Virus record (IMG/VR): IMGVR_UViG_3300026136_000011
Coordinates: 1 to 49,330 of that record
DNA length: 49,330 nucleotides
Source of the DNA: a virus
Strand: one strand, 5' to 3'
A program made the position numbers and the translations under genes. The notes below the pieces were generated by a model that was not told where the DNA came from, did not search any database, and saw only the letters and a program-made list of their open reading frames with translations. Positions 41,294 through 49,330 of this stretch are shown here, piece after piece; the stretch's first letter is position 1, and each line of letters begins with the position of its first letter.

Positions 41294-43509
41294 TAAAATC
41301 CAAACCTTTTTCCTATGCTTCTTCCTATCGAACCAATTTTACTTTTAAATGTATTTACGAAACCTCCAACCCTAGTCATACCACCCGGTGTCCAAGTTGG
41401 CTTACCTAAGAAGGCAGTTTTTACATTATTAACCACACTACTAATTTGAGTGATGGCAGTTACCTGTCCACCTACAACATTTTTATAAGTGTTCTTAACA
41501 ATATTTACACCTGATATCGTATCTCCGTGTAATGCTTGTCCCCTGCTCAATACTTTGTTAGAGGAAACTAATGAGTTAAGTGTATTTGATACTGTCGTGG
41601 AACCTTTTATTACTGAAGATAGATCACCAGACTTCAATGCGTTGACTGTTCCTTTAACATTCTTTGCAAGACCGTCTGCAAAAAGTACTCCATCTTTTCC
41701 AATTTTTATACCTTTAGCAAGATTTAAATTATCAGTAGTAATGTTTTCAATCGATTTGTTAACCATTTCATTTATTGAAGCACCAGTTGATATCAATTCG
41801 TTAACTTTACTGAAAGGTCCATTATCTTTCAAGTCGTAAAGTTTTGTATATTTCTGTGCAAACTCATTTGAAACCATTCTTATTTTTTCAACATCACCGT
41901 TCAATAAATTATTTTTAGATAGATGTTCTTTTAGGTCTGATTCAAATTGCATTGTTCTTATTGCTAAATTGTCACTCTGCCTATTTGTGTGAGCAACGTG
42001 TTCTGCTGTTCCTATCGTATTCATGTTAACACTTGGTTCGTGTCCAACAGTGGCAACAACTTGATCAAAGTGATATTGGAATGGTTCGTGTGTTGTCATT
42101 CTCATACCTGACATTGTGATGTTTCCATCATCTGTGACTTCGATAGGTCCTGTTGTATATTTGTTCGAAGGTAAAACATCATCTATCATCTCTCTTTTGG
42201 TTCCTGTACCAGAAGGGTCATTGAATGCAGTTCTTTTCATCGTTGAAACAATACTCGGCATTGGTGGTATTGAATTGAAATGAACTTGTGAACCTGCTAA
42301 ATGGATTTGTCCTCCTGCATGATGTTGTTGGCCACCTGCTCCAAAAGATATAATAGGGCCTCCGGCTTTTTGTGTTATAGCACCTCCGGTTGCTTGTAAT
42401 TGTATATCTCCATCTGCGTGTTGTTGAATTACTCCTCCATCTAGTACTAATCTAGATAAAGCACTCATTTTAATTTCGTTTCTAGAAAAGAAATTAATAT
42501 TAGAATCACTGTGAAAATTCATATCTCCCATTGATCTGAAACTGATTGCGTTTGCTGAAAATACATCAACACTTCCGTTTGCTGATAATTCTACCCAAGC
42601 ATTTCCAGTTGCGTTTCCAATGTAAATTGTTCCTGCTGTGTCGTGTAATAAAATTTGATGTCCACTACCTGAACGTAATCTAACAAGTTTGTTATTTCCA
42701 AGAATATCTCCGTCGTCCATTGTAAAAGTGTGTCCTGCCAACCTACTGTTTTGCGTATTTTGTTTTGATTCTCGTGGACCTAACTGATCAACATTTGATG
42801 TAGGATCTATAGGACCCGGAGTGCTCATACCAAACACTCTGCTTGGCGATTCTCTTCTAGCAGATGATGATGTTGTTCCCCTTACTTGGTCTTGTATCAA
42901 TCCTTGCTGTCTTAATGTTTCTGCAAATGGGTGTACTGGTTTGTTAAGTTTTTCATAAGTGTTGCCATTTACTTTCCAAGTTTTTTTGTTGACTTCTCCT
43001 GCAGGCACTTGGTCCGTTCCAAATTCCTGTTCTTTCGACATTGAAAAATCTGTGCCTTGAGCGTCTTGCCCTGTCATATCACTGGATGCAATACCGGGAA
43101 CCATGTGATTTACATATGCATCTTGTATACAACCTATCCAAAATGCGTTTGATTCTTTTCCTTCAGCAAATACTACAAGTACCCTAGATCCAATGTCAGG
43201 TGGCACTGCCCAAAAACCATATGAGTTTTGACTGCCTTTGTAACTATTTGGATTGGTTGGATCTGTTGTTTCTATACTTTTTGATCCATAAAAAGGTGCT
43301 AGGTATTCGCAAGGTATTAATTCATCTTCGGTTGGCTCTGATCCTGTTATGCTAGGAATGGCTACCCAAAGCCTTCCCATAAATTGTGGATCGGTGTTTA
43401 TTTTTACGGTACCTACAAAAGGACCATTGCCTTTTATTTTGTGTATCTTTCTATCTGCCGATTCTGCCGATTGTGATACGTCACCTGATAAATGAGTTGC
43501 TCTAGCCAT
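41293..43509 (-). CDS. 5: Baseplate spike protein gp5-like, without lysozyme domain
   Basis: This 738-residue protein has an N-terminal OB-fold (residues about 30-140: FVGTVKINTDPQFMGRLWVAIP, GSRVLVVFAEG, AFWIGCI). After a polar linker comes a beta-helix of short strands (about 270-430: VRLRSGSGHQILLHD, GTIYIGNATGNAWVELS, GDMNFHSDSNINFFS). These are the membrane-piercing spike parts of T4 gp5 and VgrG proteins. The lysozyme domain that T4 gp5 carries between them is absent. A helical C-terminal extension of about 300 residues follows, probably for hub contacts. The start has GGAG eleven bases ahead. Confidence 0.85.
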   Translation of the reverse strand: MARATHLSGDVSQSAESADRKIHKIKGNGPFVGTVKINTDPQFMGRLWVAIPSITGSEPTEDELIPCEYLAPFYGSKSIETTDPTNPNSYKGSQNSYGFWAVPPDIGSRVLVVFAEGKESNAFWIGCIQDAYVNHMVPGIASSDMTGQDAQGTDFSMSKEQEFGTDQVPAGEVNKKTWKVNGNTYEKLNKPVHPFAETLRQQGLIQDQVRGTTSSSARRESPSRVFGMSTPGPIDPTSNVDQLGPRESKQNTQNSRLAGHTFTMDDGDILGNNKLVRLRSGSGHQILLHDTAGTIYIGNATGNAWVELSANGSVDVFSANAISFRSMGDMNFHSDSNINFFSRNEIKMSALSRLVLDGGVIQQHADGDIQLQATGGAITQKAGGPIISFGAGGQQHHAGGQIHLAGSQVHFNSIPPMPSIVSTMKRTAFNDPSGTGTKREMIDDVLPSNKYTTGPIEVTDDGNITMSGMRMTTHEPFQYHFDQVVATVGHEPSVNMNTIGTAEHVAHTNRQSDNLAIRTMQFESDLKEHLSKNNLLNGDVEKIRMVSNEFAQKYTKLYDLKDNGPFSKVNELISTGASINEMVNKSIENITTDNLNLAKGIKIGKDGVLFADGLAKNVKGTVNALKSGDLSSVIKGSTTVSNTLNSLVSSNKVLSRGQALHGDTISGVNIVKNTYKNVVGGQVTAITQISSVVNNVKTAFLGKPTWTPGGMTRVGGFVNTFKSKIGSIGRSIGKRFGF

Positions 43510-43510
43510 A

Positions 43511-45778
43511 TTATCTCATACTCCATGGACCAACCGTTCCTGTTGGTTTGTCTTTAGTTTCTTTAACTTCAAACTGTGTATCTTTAACTGTTCCTGTTTG
43601 GTTTTTAAATCTAACCATTAATAAATCCTGCGTAAATTGTCCTTGATCAAATATGCTTTCAACCTTTGCAACTTTATATAAGCCTGAAAACTGTGCATTG
43701 TCTTTATTCTTGGTTGAGTAAAATCCGCTTTGTTCATTAAAATCTCTAGGAAATTTAAAATTTAAAGTTACCAATGGTTCTGCTTGATCTACGTTAAAGG
43801 CTCCTAATTTTTCATCAAACACCATTCCGCCGAGTCTGCCTGCTCCTTCTATCGAAGAAACTCTCTTATTGGTCATTGCAAGTGGCATTGGAATTGCAAA
43901 ATCGTGTCCAATAAATGCTGGATCACCCATTATTCTCATTTCAACTCTCATCATATCAGCATCAGGATTTGTAAGATAATCATAATACTGTTGCGTTACA
44001 GTCATGTTGTTTTGATTTGTTCCTTTTACTATACTGTCCTCTGAGTCTTGAAAAATTGGTTCCATGGTTAAAGGATTTAGTTTTTCTGGATAATCCCCTG
44101 TTCCATATGCCCAACGTGCCTTCTCTAAATCAGCCTTACTTGCATCTTGATTATCTTCGTCATCATGATAATCACTCATTACTAATCGCGATTGGAAAAA
44201 TGCGTATTTGTATTTTATGTTTAGATCCAGTATGTCTAAATTTTTACCTGTAAAAGTATAGTTGTATCTTTTCTTGACATATTTTCCGTATAAACTTCCT
44301 CCACCCAATCCAGGGACAACGAAATTTAAAATATGTACTAAAAAAGGTTTTATGTGATAATGTATAATTTTTTTCTCTTTTTTCCTTAGACGATCAAAAT
44401 TTCCTGCTTCTGTATGCACAGTTGTTACAATTTTAAACCACGGCACATACTCTTTGCTTAATACATCGCCTTTTTGTTGCTCCGATAATTTGCCCCAATA
44501 ATCTTCTGTAAACGTTCTTGTGATCTGTCTAAAATATTTGGTCTTCAGCATTATTCTTTCTAAAATATGTGAAATAGAAGTGTTTGGTCTTGCAACCATT
44601 ATTTGTGGTCTAAATTTTTGATCACCTGGGGCTTTTGGATTTCCCTTTCCAAAGTGATGTATTTCTCCTCTGAAACCGTCATTGCCCTTTTCATTGAAAG
44701 TGAAGATACTCATTGTGTTGTTGTCTATTGGAGAATCTTGGCTTGTGAAAAACGGGTCAACAGTAAAACGATATTCATCTTCTATTGTTCTGTAATCTAA
44801 TTCTTTCTCTTTTTCTTGATGTTTTTTTAAAATTGTCTCTAAACTTTTCAACGCATCGGTTATGGAGCCACCTTTTATGGTTGCTGTTCCTCTGGTATAA
44901 AGATATCTATTAACCATTCCAAATTCCGTCCACGGTACAGCAGTAAGAGTATACATTGTACCACCTGCTCCCATATCCATTTCAGAATTAACAATTTTTA
45001 TAGGAAAGTATCTACGTGGTATTTCCTTGTGTGTTTTTCCTTCTGTGTCCATTCCAATAAAATCCAAGGTTAATAAAAATGGTGCGTCCAAATGATCTCT
45101 GAAATCATTGGCAACAGCGGCCGCTCTCAATTTTTCATAAAGTGATATGCCCATTGGCTCACTCAATTCCATTTCAATTTTTGTAAAATTCATTAATTTC
45201 CTATCTGGATTTGGAGTGTGTACTCCTGTGATAACAACTTTTTCAAAATATATGTCCAGTTGGTCTCTTAATGTGTCTAATGCCGTGTCTTCGCCTCTTC
45301 TTTCTCTTGCGTAAATTTCTTCGGCAACACTGGCATCTCCTGTGCCTGCATCTTTCCTACGGTCCACCACAGTATCTTTTCCTCCTATGCCGGCGGATCT
45401 TGCAACGATGTTTTGCCCTAATGTATCAATATTGTTGTTCCAGTCGTTTATGTTTTTTTCACTCAATCCTGAAAGTGTCCATTGGTATGAATAAGATGCG
45501 TATTTGTGTAATTTGTTATCCTCTGCTTTGAAATTAGCATTTTTTAATTCTGCCTTTTCGGCTTTGGCATCCTTGCCGTTGGTTTTTGTATTTCCGTCAC
45601 CTACAGTATTTTTTTGTGTTTCTTTGAATCCTTTATGGAAATATCCTTTTTTCTCATCTTTAATTTGTCCGGGTCCTTTTTCGAATCTAGCCTGTGCCAC
45701 GGGACCGTTGTAATCGTAGGATTGTTCTTCTATGATATTATCGTCTTTGTCGTAAACTATCTTAGTATAAACTTTCAT
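43511..45778 (-). CDS. Probable baseplate hub/tail protein (position of gp27)
   Basis: This 755-residue protein has a Lys/Asp-rich N-terminal 150 residues. A beta-rich body follows (VVITGVHTPNPDRKLMNF, PFLLTLDFIGMD, RYFPIKIVNSEMDMGAGG, MYTLTAVPW), and the C-terminus resembles hub barrels (LVTLNFKFPRDFN, GLYKVAKVESIF, QDLLMVRFKNQTG). It lies between gp53 and the spike gene, where a hub partner for gp5 is expected. It is about twice the length of T4 gp27 (391). I cannot align it residue by residue, so the role is inferred from position and fold-like patterns. TAGGAG precedes the ATG. Confidence 0.68.
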   Translation of the reverse strand: MKVYTKIVYDKDDNIIEEQSYDYNGPVAQARFEKGPGQIKDEKKGYFHKGFKETQKNTVGDGNTKTNGKDAKAEKAELKNANFKAEDNKLHKYASYSYQWTLSGLSEKNINDWNNNIDTLGQNIVARSAGIGGKDTVVDRRKDAGTGDASVAEEIYARERRGEDTALDTLRDQLDIYFEKVVITGVHTPNPDRKLMNFTKIEMELSEPMGISLYEKLRAAAVANDFRDHLDAPFLLTLDFIGMDTEGKTHKEIPRRYFPIKIVNSEMDMGAGGTMYTLTAVPWTEFGMVNRYLYTRGTATIKGGSITDALKSLETILKKHQEKEKELDYRTIEDEYRFTVDPFFTSQDSPIDNNTMSIFTFNEKGNDGFRGEIHHFGKGNPKAPGDQKFRPQIMVARPNTSISHILERIMLKTKYFRQITRTFTEDYWGKLSEQQKGDVLSKEYVPWFKIVTTVHTEAGNFDRLRKKEKKIIHYHIKPFLVHILNFVVPGLGGGSLYGKYVKKRYNYTFTGKNLDILDLNIKYKYAFFQSRLVMSDYHDDEDNQDASKADLEKARWAYGTGDYPEKLNPLTMEPIFQDSEDSIVKGTNQNNMTVTQQYYDYLTNPDADMMRVEMRIMGDPAFIGHDFAIPMPLAMTNKRVSSIEGAGRLGGMVFDEKLGAFNVDQAEPLVTLNFKFPRDFNEQSGFYSTKNKDNAQFSGLYKVAKVESIFDQGQFTQDLLMVRFKNQTGTVKDTQFEVKETKDKPTGTVGPWSMR

Positions 45779-45782
45779 TGGT

Positions 45783-46082
45783 TTATACTCCTAGGTCAGA
45801 TTGCAAATTACTTAACTTGGGTAATTGTATAGTGACTCCTGGCTTAAAATCATAAATTGGATCTTCAATTGCATCGGGATTCCTTTGAGCGAACACCCAC
45901 CAAAGCCTCGGTGTGCCATACAAATCATATGCCAATAGGTCTGGTCTGTAAGCATATATTCTGTCGATAGTATAAGTTACATCGTCACCATCAGATGTAA
46001 TTGTTCTAGGATTGAAGAAATCTAAACTTACCTCATTTTCCGGAGTATTAAAATACGGAGATGTATTTGAATATTTTGCCAT
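45783..46082 (-). CDS. 53: Baseplate wedge protein gp53
   Basis: This 99-residue protein has typical wedge-protein motifs: YRPDLLAYDLYGTPRLWWVFA and NPDAIEDPIYDFKPG, then a short LysM-like strand pair (VTIQLPKL). T4 gp53 (196 residues) joins neighbouring wedges; this protein keeps only the core, as marine relatives do. The ATG overlaps the gp48 stop as TAATG. Confidence 0.85.
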   Translation of the reverse strand: MAKYSNTSPYFNTPENEVSLDFFNPRTITSDGDDVTYTIDRIYAYRPDLLAYDLYGTPRLWWVFAQRNPDAIEDPIYDFKPGVTIQLPKLSNLQSDLGV

Positions 46083-46942
46083 TAAATGTAACCTACTCCG
46101 TCAGTACCATCGAGATTGCCTTGCACAAAATCTTTCATATTAAATTTCTTAACAGATTCTCTAGAGTATACAGGTTGTAATTGTAGTGTGAATGTACTCA
46201 ACGTTGGTGCCCAAGTTTCAGGAATGGATTCCGATGCCGCTGTGTATTCTATGCCTTTTTCTTTTGCAATAGAAATTTTTCCATTTAAGTCTGTATTCGT
46301 TGCTGTTGATATATAATCTATTCCATCTCTCAATTCACAAGTAAAGTTTGTTAAAATCACAGGCACATTGTTGAACACGTGATTCCCGTATCCGTTCAAA
46401 GTCATGATAGGAGGTGGATTTCCCCTTGTTGCATCATCTCCACCAAAGAACATTTTTGTACAAGCTCTTAAAAAATGTAAAGTTGATACCCAATAAAGTG
46501 CATCTTGAGAATTTTGTACTGGAAATTCTCCAACTATTGACAGTGCCGCCGGTTCTGAATTTTGGTATGCATAGAAAGGATAATTTGCGTGAGTGGTTGA
46601 TAACGGATTATAGTTTGCGTTATGCTGAATCATCACTGTTGGTGTCAATGGAAAAGTAACACCACCATCTTGCGATAATGGTTTTAGTAATTGACTGGAA
46701 CTTTTTCCAAAAAAGAATGTGTACATATCTTCGTTTTTACGCAAAGTTAATTTTACACGCCAATCTTTTTGATCTTGCTTCACTCTCCATAATGCTTTTG
46801 AATTTAATCTACCAGCGTCTTTTTCAGCACCCGGCTCTAGTCCAGCACCGAATAATCTGCCCAGTGTTCTATTGAAAATACTGCCGCCAGCATTTTTTAA
46901 GGTTTTACCTAATGTTTGTTTTTCCGGTGTTAGTTCGTCCAT
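46082..46942 (-). CDS. 48: Baseplate tail tube cap protein gp48
   Basis: This 286-residue protein caps the baseplate and starts tail tube assembly. It has DWRVKLTLRKNEDMY, GVTFPLTPTVMIQHNANYNP, HANYPFYAYQNSEPAALSI, LHFLRACTKMFFGGD and NPPPIMTLNGYGNHVFNNVP, all conserved-looking in T4-like gp48. The N-terminus holds a Gly-rich helix (NAGGSIFNRTLGRLFG). It is the first gene of the leftward structural block, with a TATAAATA promoter 45 bases ahead. AAGGAA lies farther from the ATG than usual. Confidence 0.85.
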   Translation of the reverse strand: MDELTPEKQTLGKTLKNAGGSIFNRTLGRLFGAGLEPGAEKDAGRLNSKALWRVKQDQKDWRVKLTLRKNEDMYTFFFGKSSSQLLKPLSQDGGVTFPLTPTVMIQHNANYNPLSTTHANYPFYAYQNSEPAALSIVGEFPVQNSQDALYWVSTLHFLRACTKMFFGGDDATRGNPPPIMTLNGYGNHVFNNVPVILTNFTCELRDGIDYISTATNTDLNGKISIAKEKGIEYTAASESIPETWAPTLSTFTLQLQPVYSRESVKKFNMKDFVQGNLDGTDGVGYI

Positions 46943-46986
46943 TTTAGTGGTTGCAATTCCTTGTTATTTTTCGTATACTTTAACTA

Positions 46987-46994
46987 TATTTATA
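46987..46994 (-). promoter_or_regulatory. T4-type late promoter TATAAATA before gp48
   Basis: The minus strand reads TATAAATA, an exact T4 late core, 45 bases upstream of the gp48 ATG. It lies in the only intergenic region (142 bases) between the divergent gp48 and gp55 genes. A 12-base imperfect direct repeat overlaps it. Confidence 0.65.
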
Positions 46995-47084
46995 GGCACA
47001 ATTATAGGCGCATTTAATTCCCCATACGGCACACTTTAACAGACCTGTTTGTGGTCACTTTAGCAAAAAAAATGAAAGATTATT

Positions 47085-48080
47085 ATGAAAAGAGTAAAGT
47101 ACTTAAACAACCGGGATCTGTTGATTCAAATACACGCCAGTAAGAATACCTACTGTTCGTACGTGTCTGACAACGATTCAACATATGATATAATAGTGCC
47201 AAGTTTATCTAAAATAAATGTTAGAACTATTTCACAAGCAAAGAAAAATAAAGCAAAAAGATTAACGCAAGATGCCTGGGAACAAGCCAAAGCAGAAGGA
47301 CAGAAAAAAATAAAACTTTCTGACTTTACTGTGTCTCCAAGAAAAATTGATAAAACAGATCTGGTATTTAGAGTGATGTCATATGAACATATTCCAGATG
47401 ACGCTGATAGAAAAAGAAATCCAAAAAATGAGGCAGACAGAAAAGTAAAAATTAATTTTCCTCCTTTCCAACACTATAAATTAGACAGCAAAAACAAGAC
47501 CAAATGTGTTGGCAAGAGTCATTGGATTGGTGGAATGAGCAATGGAAGTTTTTCTTGTGACCACGGAAAAATTACAAACAGTCTCGCAATGATGTTTATG
47601 AAGTTGTGTGAACGATATGGTACAAGAGCAAACTGGAGAGGTTACACCTACAATGATGAAATGCAGTCACAAGCATTGATGCAACTATCACAGATTGGTT
47701 TACAATTTGATGAATCAAAATCAGAAAATCCTTTCGCATATTACACAGCGGCAATTACAAATTCATTTACAAGGATATTAAACATCGAAAAGAAAAATCA
47801 ATCTATAAGAGATGATATATTAGAATACAATAATATGAATCCCTCCTACACAAGACAAGGCGAAAGAGAAAGAAACACAGTAGCATTTAAGAAAAAAATG
47901 GAAACTGCTCATGGGGATGTAAAAATTATGAATAAAACTGATATAAAAGAATTAAACAAAAAACTTAAGAAAAAAGGAAAATTAACCGAAGAGGACTTTC
48001 AAAACGCAAAGTATAAAGAATTAAAAACAAAGGATATTAAGCCTCCAACGATTATTAAAAAATTTGGCAGAGGTAGATAA
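47085..48080 (+). CDS. 55: Late sigma factor gp55, with N-terminal extension
   Basis: This 331-residue protein has a sigma-like core near residues 170-270: NWRGYTYNDEMQSQALMQL, LQFDESKSENPFAYYTAAI and FTRILNIEKKNQSIRDDI. These match the gp55 family of T4-like phages, whose product directs host polymerase to TATAAATA promoters. T4 gp55 has 185 residues; here about 160 extra residues precede the core, including CSYVSDNDSTYDIIVP, a Lys-rich segment and a KSHWIGGMSNGSFSC block. A Lys-rich C-terminus may be the clamp-binding tail. It is divergent from gp48 and overlaps gp47 as TAATG. Confidence 0.85.
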   Translation: MKRVKYLNNRDLLIQIHASKNTYCSYVSDNDSTYDIIVPSLSKINVRTISQAKKNKAKRLTQDAWEQAKAEGQKKIKLSDFTVSPRKIDKTDLVFRVMSYEHIPDDADRKRNPKNEADRKVKINFPPFQHYKLDSKNKTKCVGKSHWIGGMSNGSFSCDHGKITNSLAMMFMKLCERYGTRANWRGYTYNDEMQSQALMQLSQIGLQFDESKSENPFAYYTAAITNSFTRILNIEKKNQSIRDDILEYNNMNPSYTRQGERERNTVAFKKKMETAHGDVKIMNKTDIKELNKKLKKKGKLTEEDFQNAKYKELKTKDIKPPTIIKKFGRGR

Positions 48081-49102
48081 TGGCATTTTTTAAAAAAGTT
48101 GCTTGTTTTACAGATATACATTTTGGTTTAAAGGGTAATAGTCGTGTACATAACGATGACTGTGAATCATTTGTGTATTGGTTCATTGAACAGGCAAAAG
48201 CAGAAGGTTGCGAAACTTGTATATTCCTAGGCGATTGGCATCATCACAGATCTGCAACAAACGTTTCCACAATGAACTATACTGTATCTAATATAGAACG
48301 TTTGGGTAAAGCATTTGAAAAAGTTTATGTAATAATGGGTAATCACGATTTATTCTACAGAGAAAAAAGAGAAATAAACTCAATGGAATTTATTAGAAAT
48401 ATTCCAAATGTGCATATTGTAAATCAATGGATTGTGGAAGATGACGTTGCAATCATTCCTTGGATTGTAGGTGACGAATATAAAGTTATAGAGAAGATGC
48501 AACAAAAATATGTTTTTGGACATTTTGAACTTCCGTATTTTAAAATGAATGCAATGGTAGATATGCCAGATGTTGGAACTATCAAAACAGAACACTTTGC
48601 AAATTGCGGAATGGTATTTTCAGGACACTTCCATAAAAGACAACAAATGAAAAATGTAACTTATATGGGTAATGCGTTTCCACACAATTACGCAGATGCC
48701 GGTGACGATGAACGTGGTATGATGGTATTAGAATATGGCGGACAACCAAAATATATTAATTGGCCTGATATGCCAAGATACAGACACATTAAAATAAGTG
48801 AACTATTAAAAGATGCTGACAATTTGCTAAAACCTAAGATGTATGTGAGAGTAACACTAGATATTAAAATTTCTTACGAAGAAGCAAACTTTATCAGAGA
48901 AACATTTATTGAAAAATATCAATTAAGAGAATTACAATTAATACCAGAACAAGTTGATCAAGCACAACAACCAACTGTAGAAGTACAAAAATTTGACTCT
49001 GTTGATCAGATTGTAATTAAACAACTTGACGGTGTTGATTCTGAAACTTATGATAAAAATATTTTAATGGCAATATACAATAATTTAGATGTTAACAATT
49101 AA
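48080..49102 (+). CDS. 47: Recombination endonuclease subunit gp47 (Mre11/SbcD family)
   Basis: This 340-residue protein is the nuclease half of the gp46-gp47 complex, which resects DNA ends during recombination and replication. It has all expected metal-binding blocks: FTDIHFG (Asp12, His14), FLGDWHHH (Asp52), IMGNHD (Asn88, His89), VFGHFE and FSGHFHKRQ. The length equals T4 gp47 (339). It overlaps gp55 at TAATG and gp46 by 14 bases, so the three are coupled. Confidence 0.93.
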   Translation: MAFFKKVACFTDIHFGLKGNSRVHNDDCESFVYWFIEQAKAEGCETCIFLGDWHHHRSATNVSTMNYTVSNIERLGKAFEKVYVIMGNHDLFYREKREINSMEFIRNIPNVHIVNQWIVEDDVAIIPWIVGDEYKVIEKMQQKYVFGHFELPYFKMNAMVDMPDVGTIKTEHFANCGMVFSGHFHKRQQMKNVTYMGNAFPHNYADAGDDERGMMVLEYGGQPKYINWPDMPRYRHIKISELLKDADNLLKPKMYVRVTLDIKISYEEANFIRETFIEKYQLRELQLIPEQVDQAQQPTVEVQKFDSVDQIVIKQLDGVDSETYDKNILMAIYNNLDVNN

Positions 49103-49330
49103 AAATTTAACTGTAAAAAACTTTATGAGTGTGGGTAATCAAACCCAGGCTGTTGACTTTAACAACAAGCATTTAATTCTTGTTATTGGAGAAAATATGG
49201 ATTTAGGTGGCGATGATGCTGGTGCAAGAAATGGTACTGGTAAGACTACTATTGTTAATGCATTGTCATATGTGTTCTTTGGAGATCCTTTAACAAATAT
49301 TAGAAAAGATAATCTTGTAAACAAAACAAA
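49089..49330 (+). CDS. 46: Recombination endonuclease subunit gp46 (Rad50/SbcC family), N-terminal fragment
   Basis: The frame opens at the ATG at 49089-49091 and runs off the window after 80 codons. It begins MLTIKNLTVKNFMSVGN and has a P-loop, ARNGTGKTTIVNAL, near residue 46, followed by YVFFGDP. This is the Walker A region of the SMC-like ATPase that pairs with gp47. A short acidic insertion (MDLGGDDAG) precedes the P-loop. Confidence 0.9.
   Translation, partial: MLTIKNLTVKNFMSVGNQTQAVDFNNKHLILVIGENMDLGGDDAGARNGTGKTTIVNALSYVFFGDPLTNIRKDNLVNKT

Noticed and set aside
46962-46991. Plus-strand promoter TTGTTA-18-TATATT for gp55
   Set aside because: Four of six at -35 and a suboptimal spacer in AT-rich DNA is too weak to list as a feature, although gp55 must have some promoter in this gap.
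1-49330. tRNA genes, CRISPR arrays, insertion sequences, integrase or attachment sites
   Set aside because: No cloverleaf-like GTTCGA segments, regularly spaced repeats, transposase motifs or terminal inverted repeats were seen. Gaps are too short to hide most of these.

Overview
This window is part of the genome of a T4-like myovirus. It is strongly AT-rich and densely packed, with overlapping or abutting genes almost throughout. The right end carries recognisable T4-type genes: baseplate tube cap gp48, wedge gp53, spike gp5, wedge gp25 and gp6, late sigma factor gp55, and recombination nuclease genes gp47 and the start of gp46. The long, repeat-built fibre and baseplate proteins and the AT-rich codon use resemble marine relatives that infect cyanobacteria or SAR11. 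The exact host is not decided by the sequence, and no host marker, integrase, tRNA or CRISPR array is visible.

Layout from right to left. (1) 47085-49330, plus strand: gp55, gp47 and partial gp46, tightly coupled. (2) 46943-47084: a divergent intergenic region with a T4-like late promoter facing left. (3) 46942-37363, minus strand: gp48, gp53, a probable hub protein, a lysozyme-less gp5, gp25 and an enlarged gp6. (4) 37360-24467: one gene for a 4297-residue virion protein that contains a cupredoxin-like domain, a seven-repeat FG-GAP beta-propeller and a C-terminal array of beta-sandwich modules. (5) 24457-16478: a conserved small structural protein, three paralogous fibre proteins with a shared N-terminus, a glycine-rich adhesin-like protein, a newly noted 58-residue gene and one more structural protein.

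(6) 16413 to position 1 and beyond, minus strand, is the most unusual part. It is a 16-kb, nearly gapless gene set that starts at a good sigma-70-type promoter (TTGACC, 17-base spacer, TATAAT). It holds six complete radical SAM enzymes plus the N-terminus of a seventh. With them are four DxD-type glycosyltransferase-like proteins, one exostosin-like protein, a nucleotide-sugar 6-dehydrogenase, an SGNH hydrolase-like protein, a methyltransferase-like protein, a short-chain dehydrogenase and three small unknown proteins. Five of the radical SAM genes are nearly back to back at the left end, interrupted only by the dehydrogenase gene.

How the parts may work together (inference): gp55 would direct late transcription of the virion genes from ATAAATA-type promoters, several of which lie only 6-8 bases before start codons. 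The radical SAM and glycosyltransferase set would be transcribed from a host-type promoter and would make or attach an unusual modified glycan or peptide. The substrate could be the adjacent fibre proteins, the host surface or a secreted molecule. That assembly line is the best candidate here for an undescribed system.
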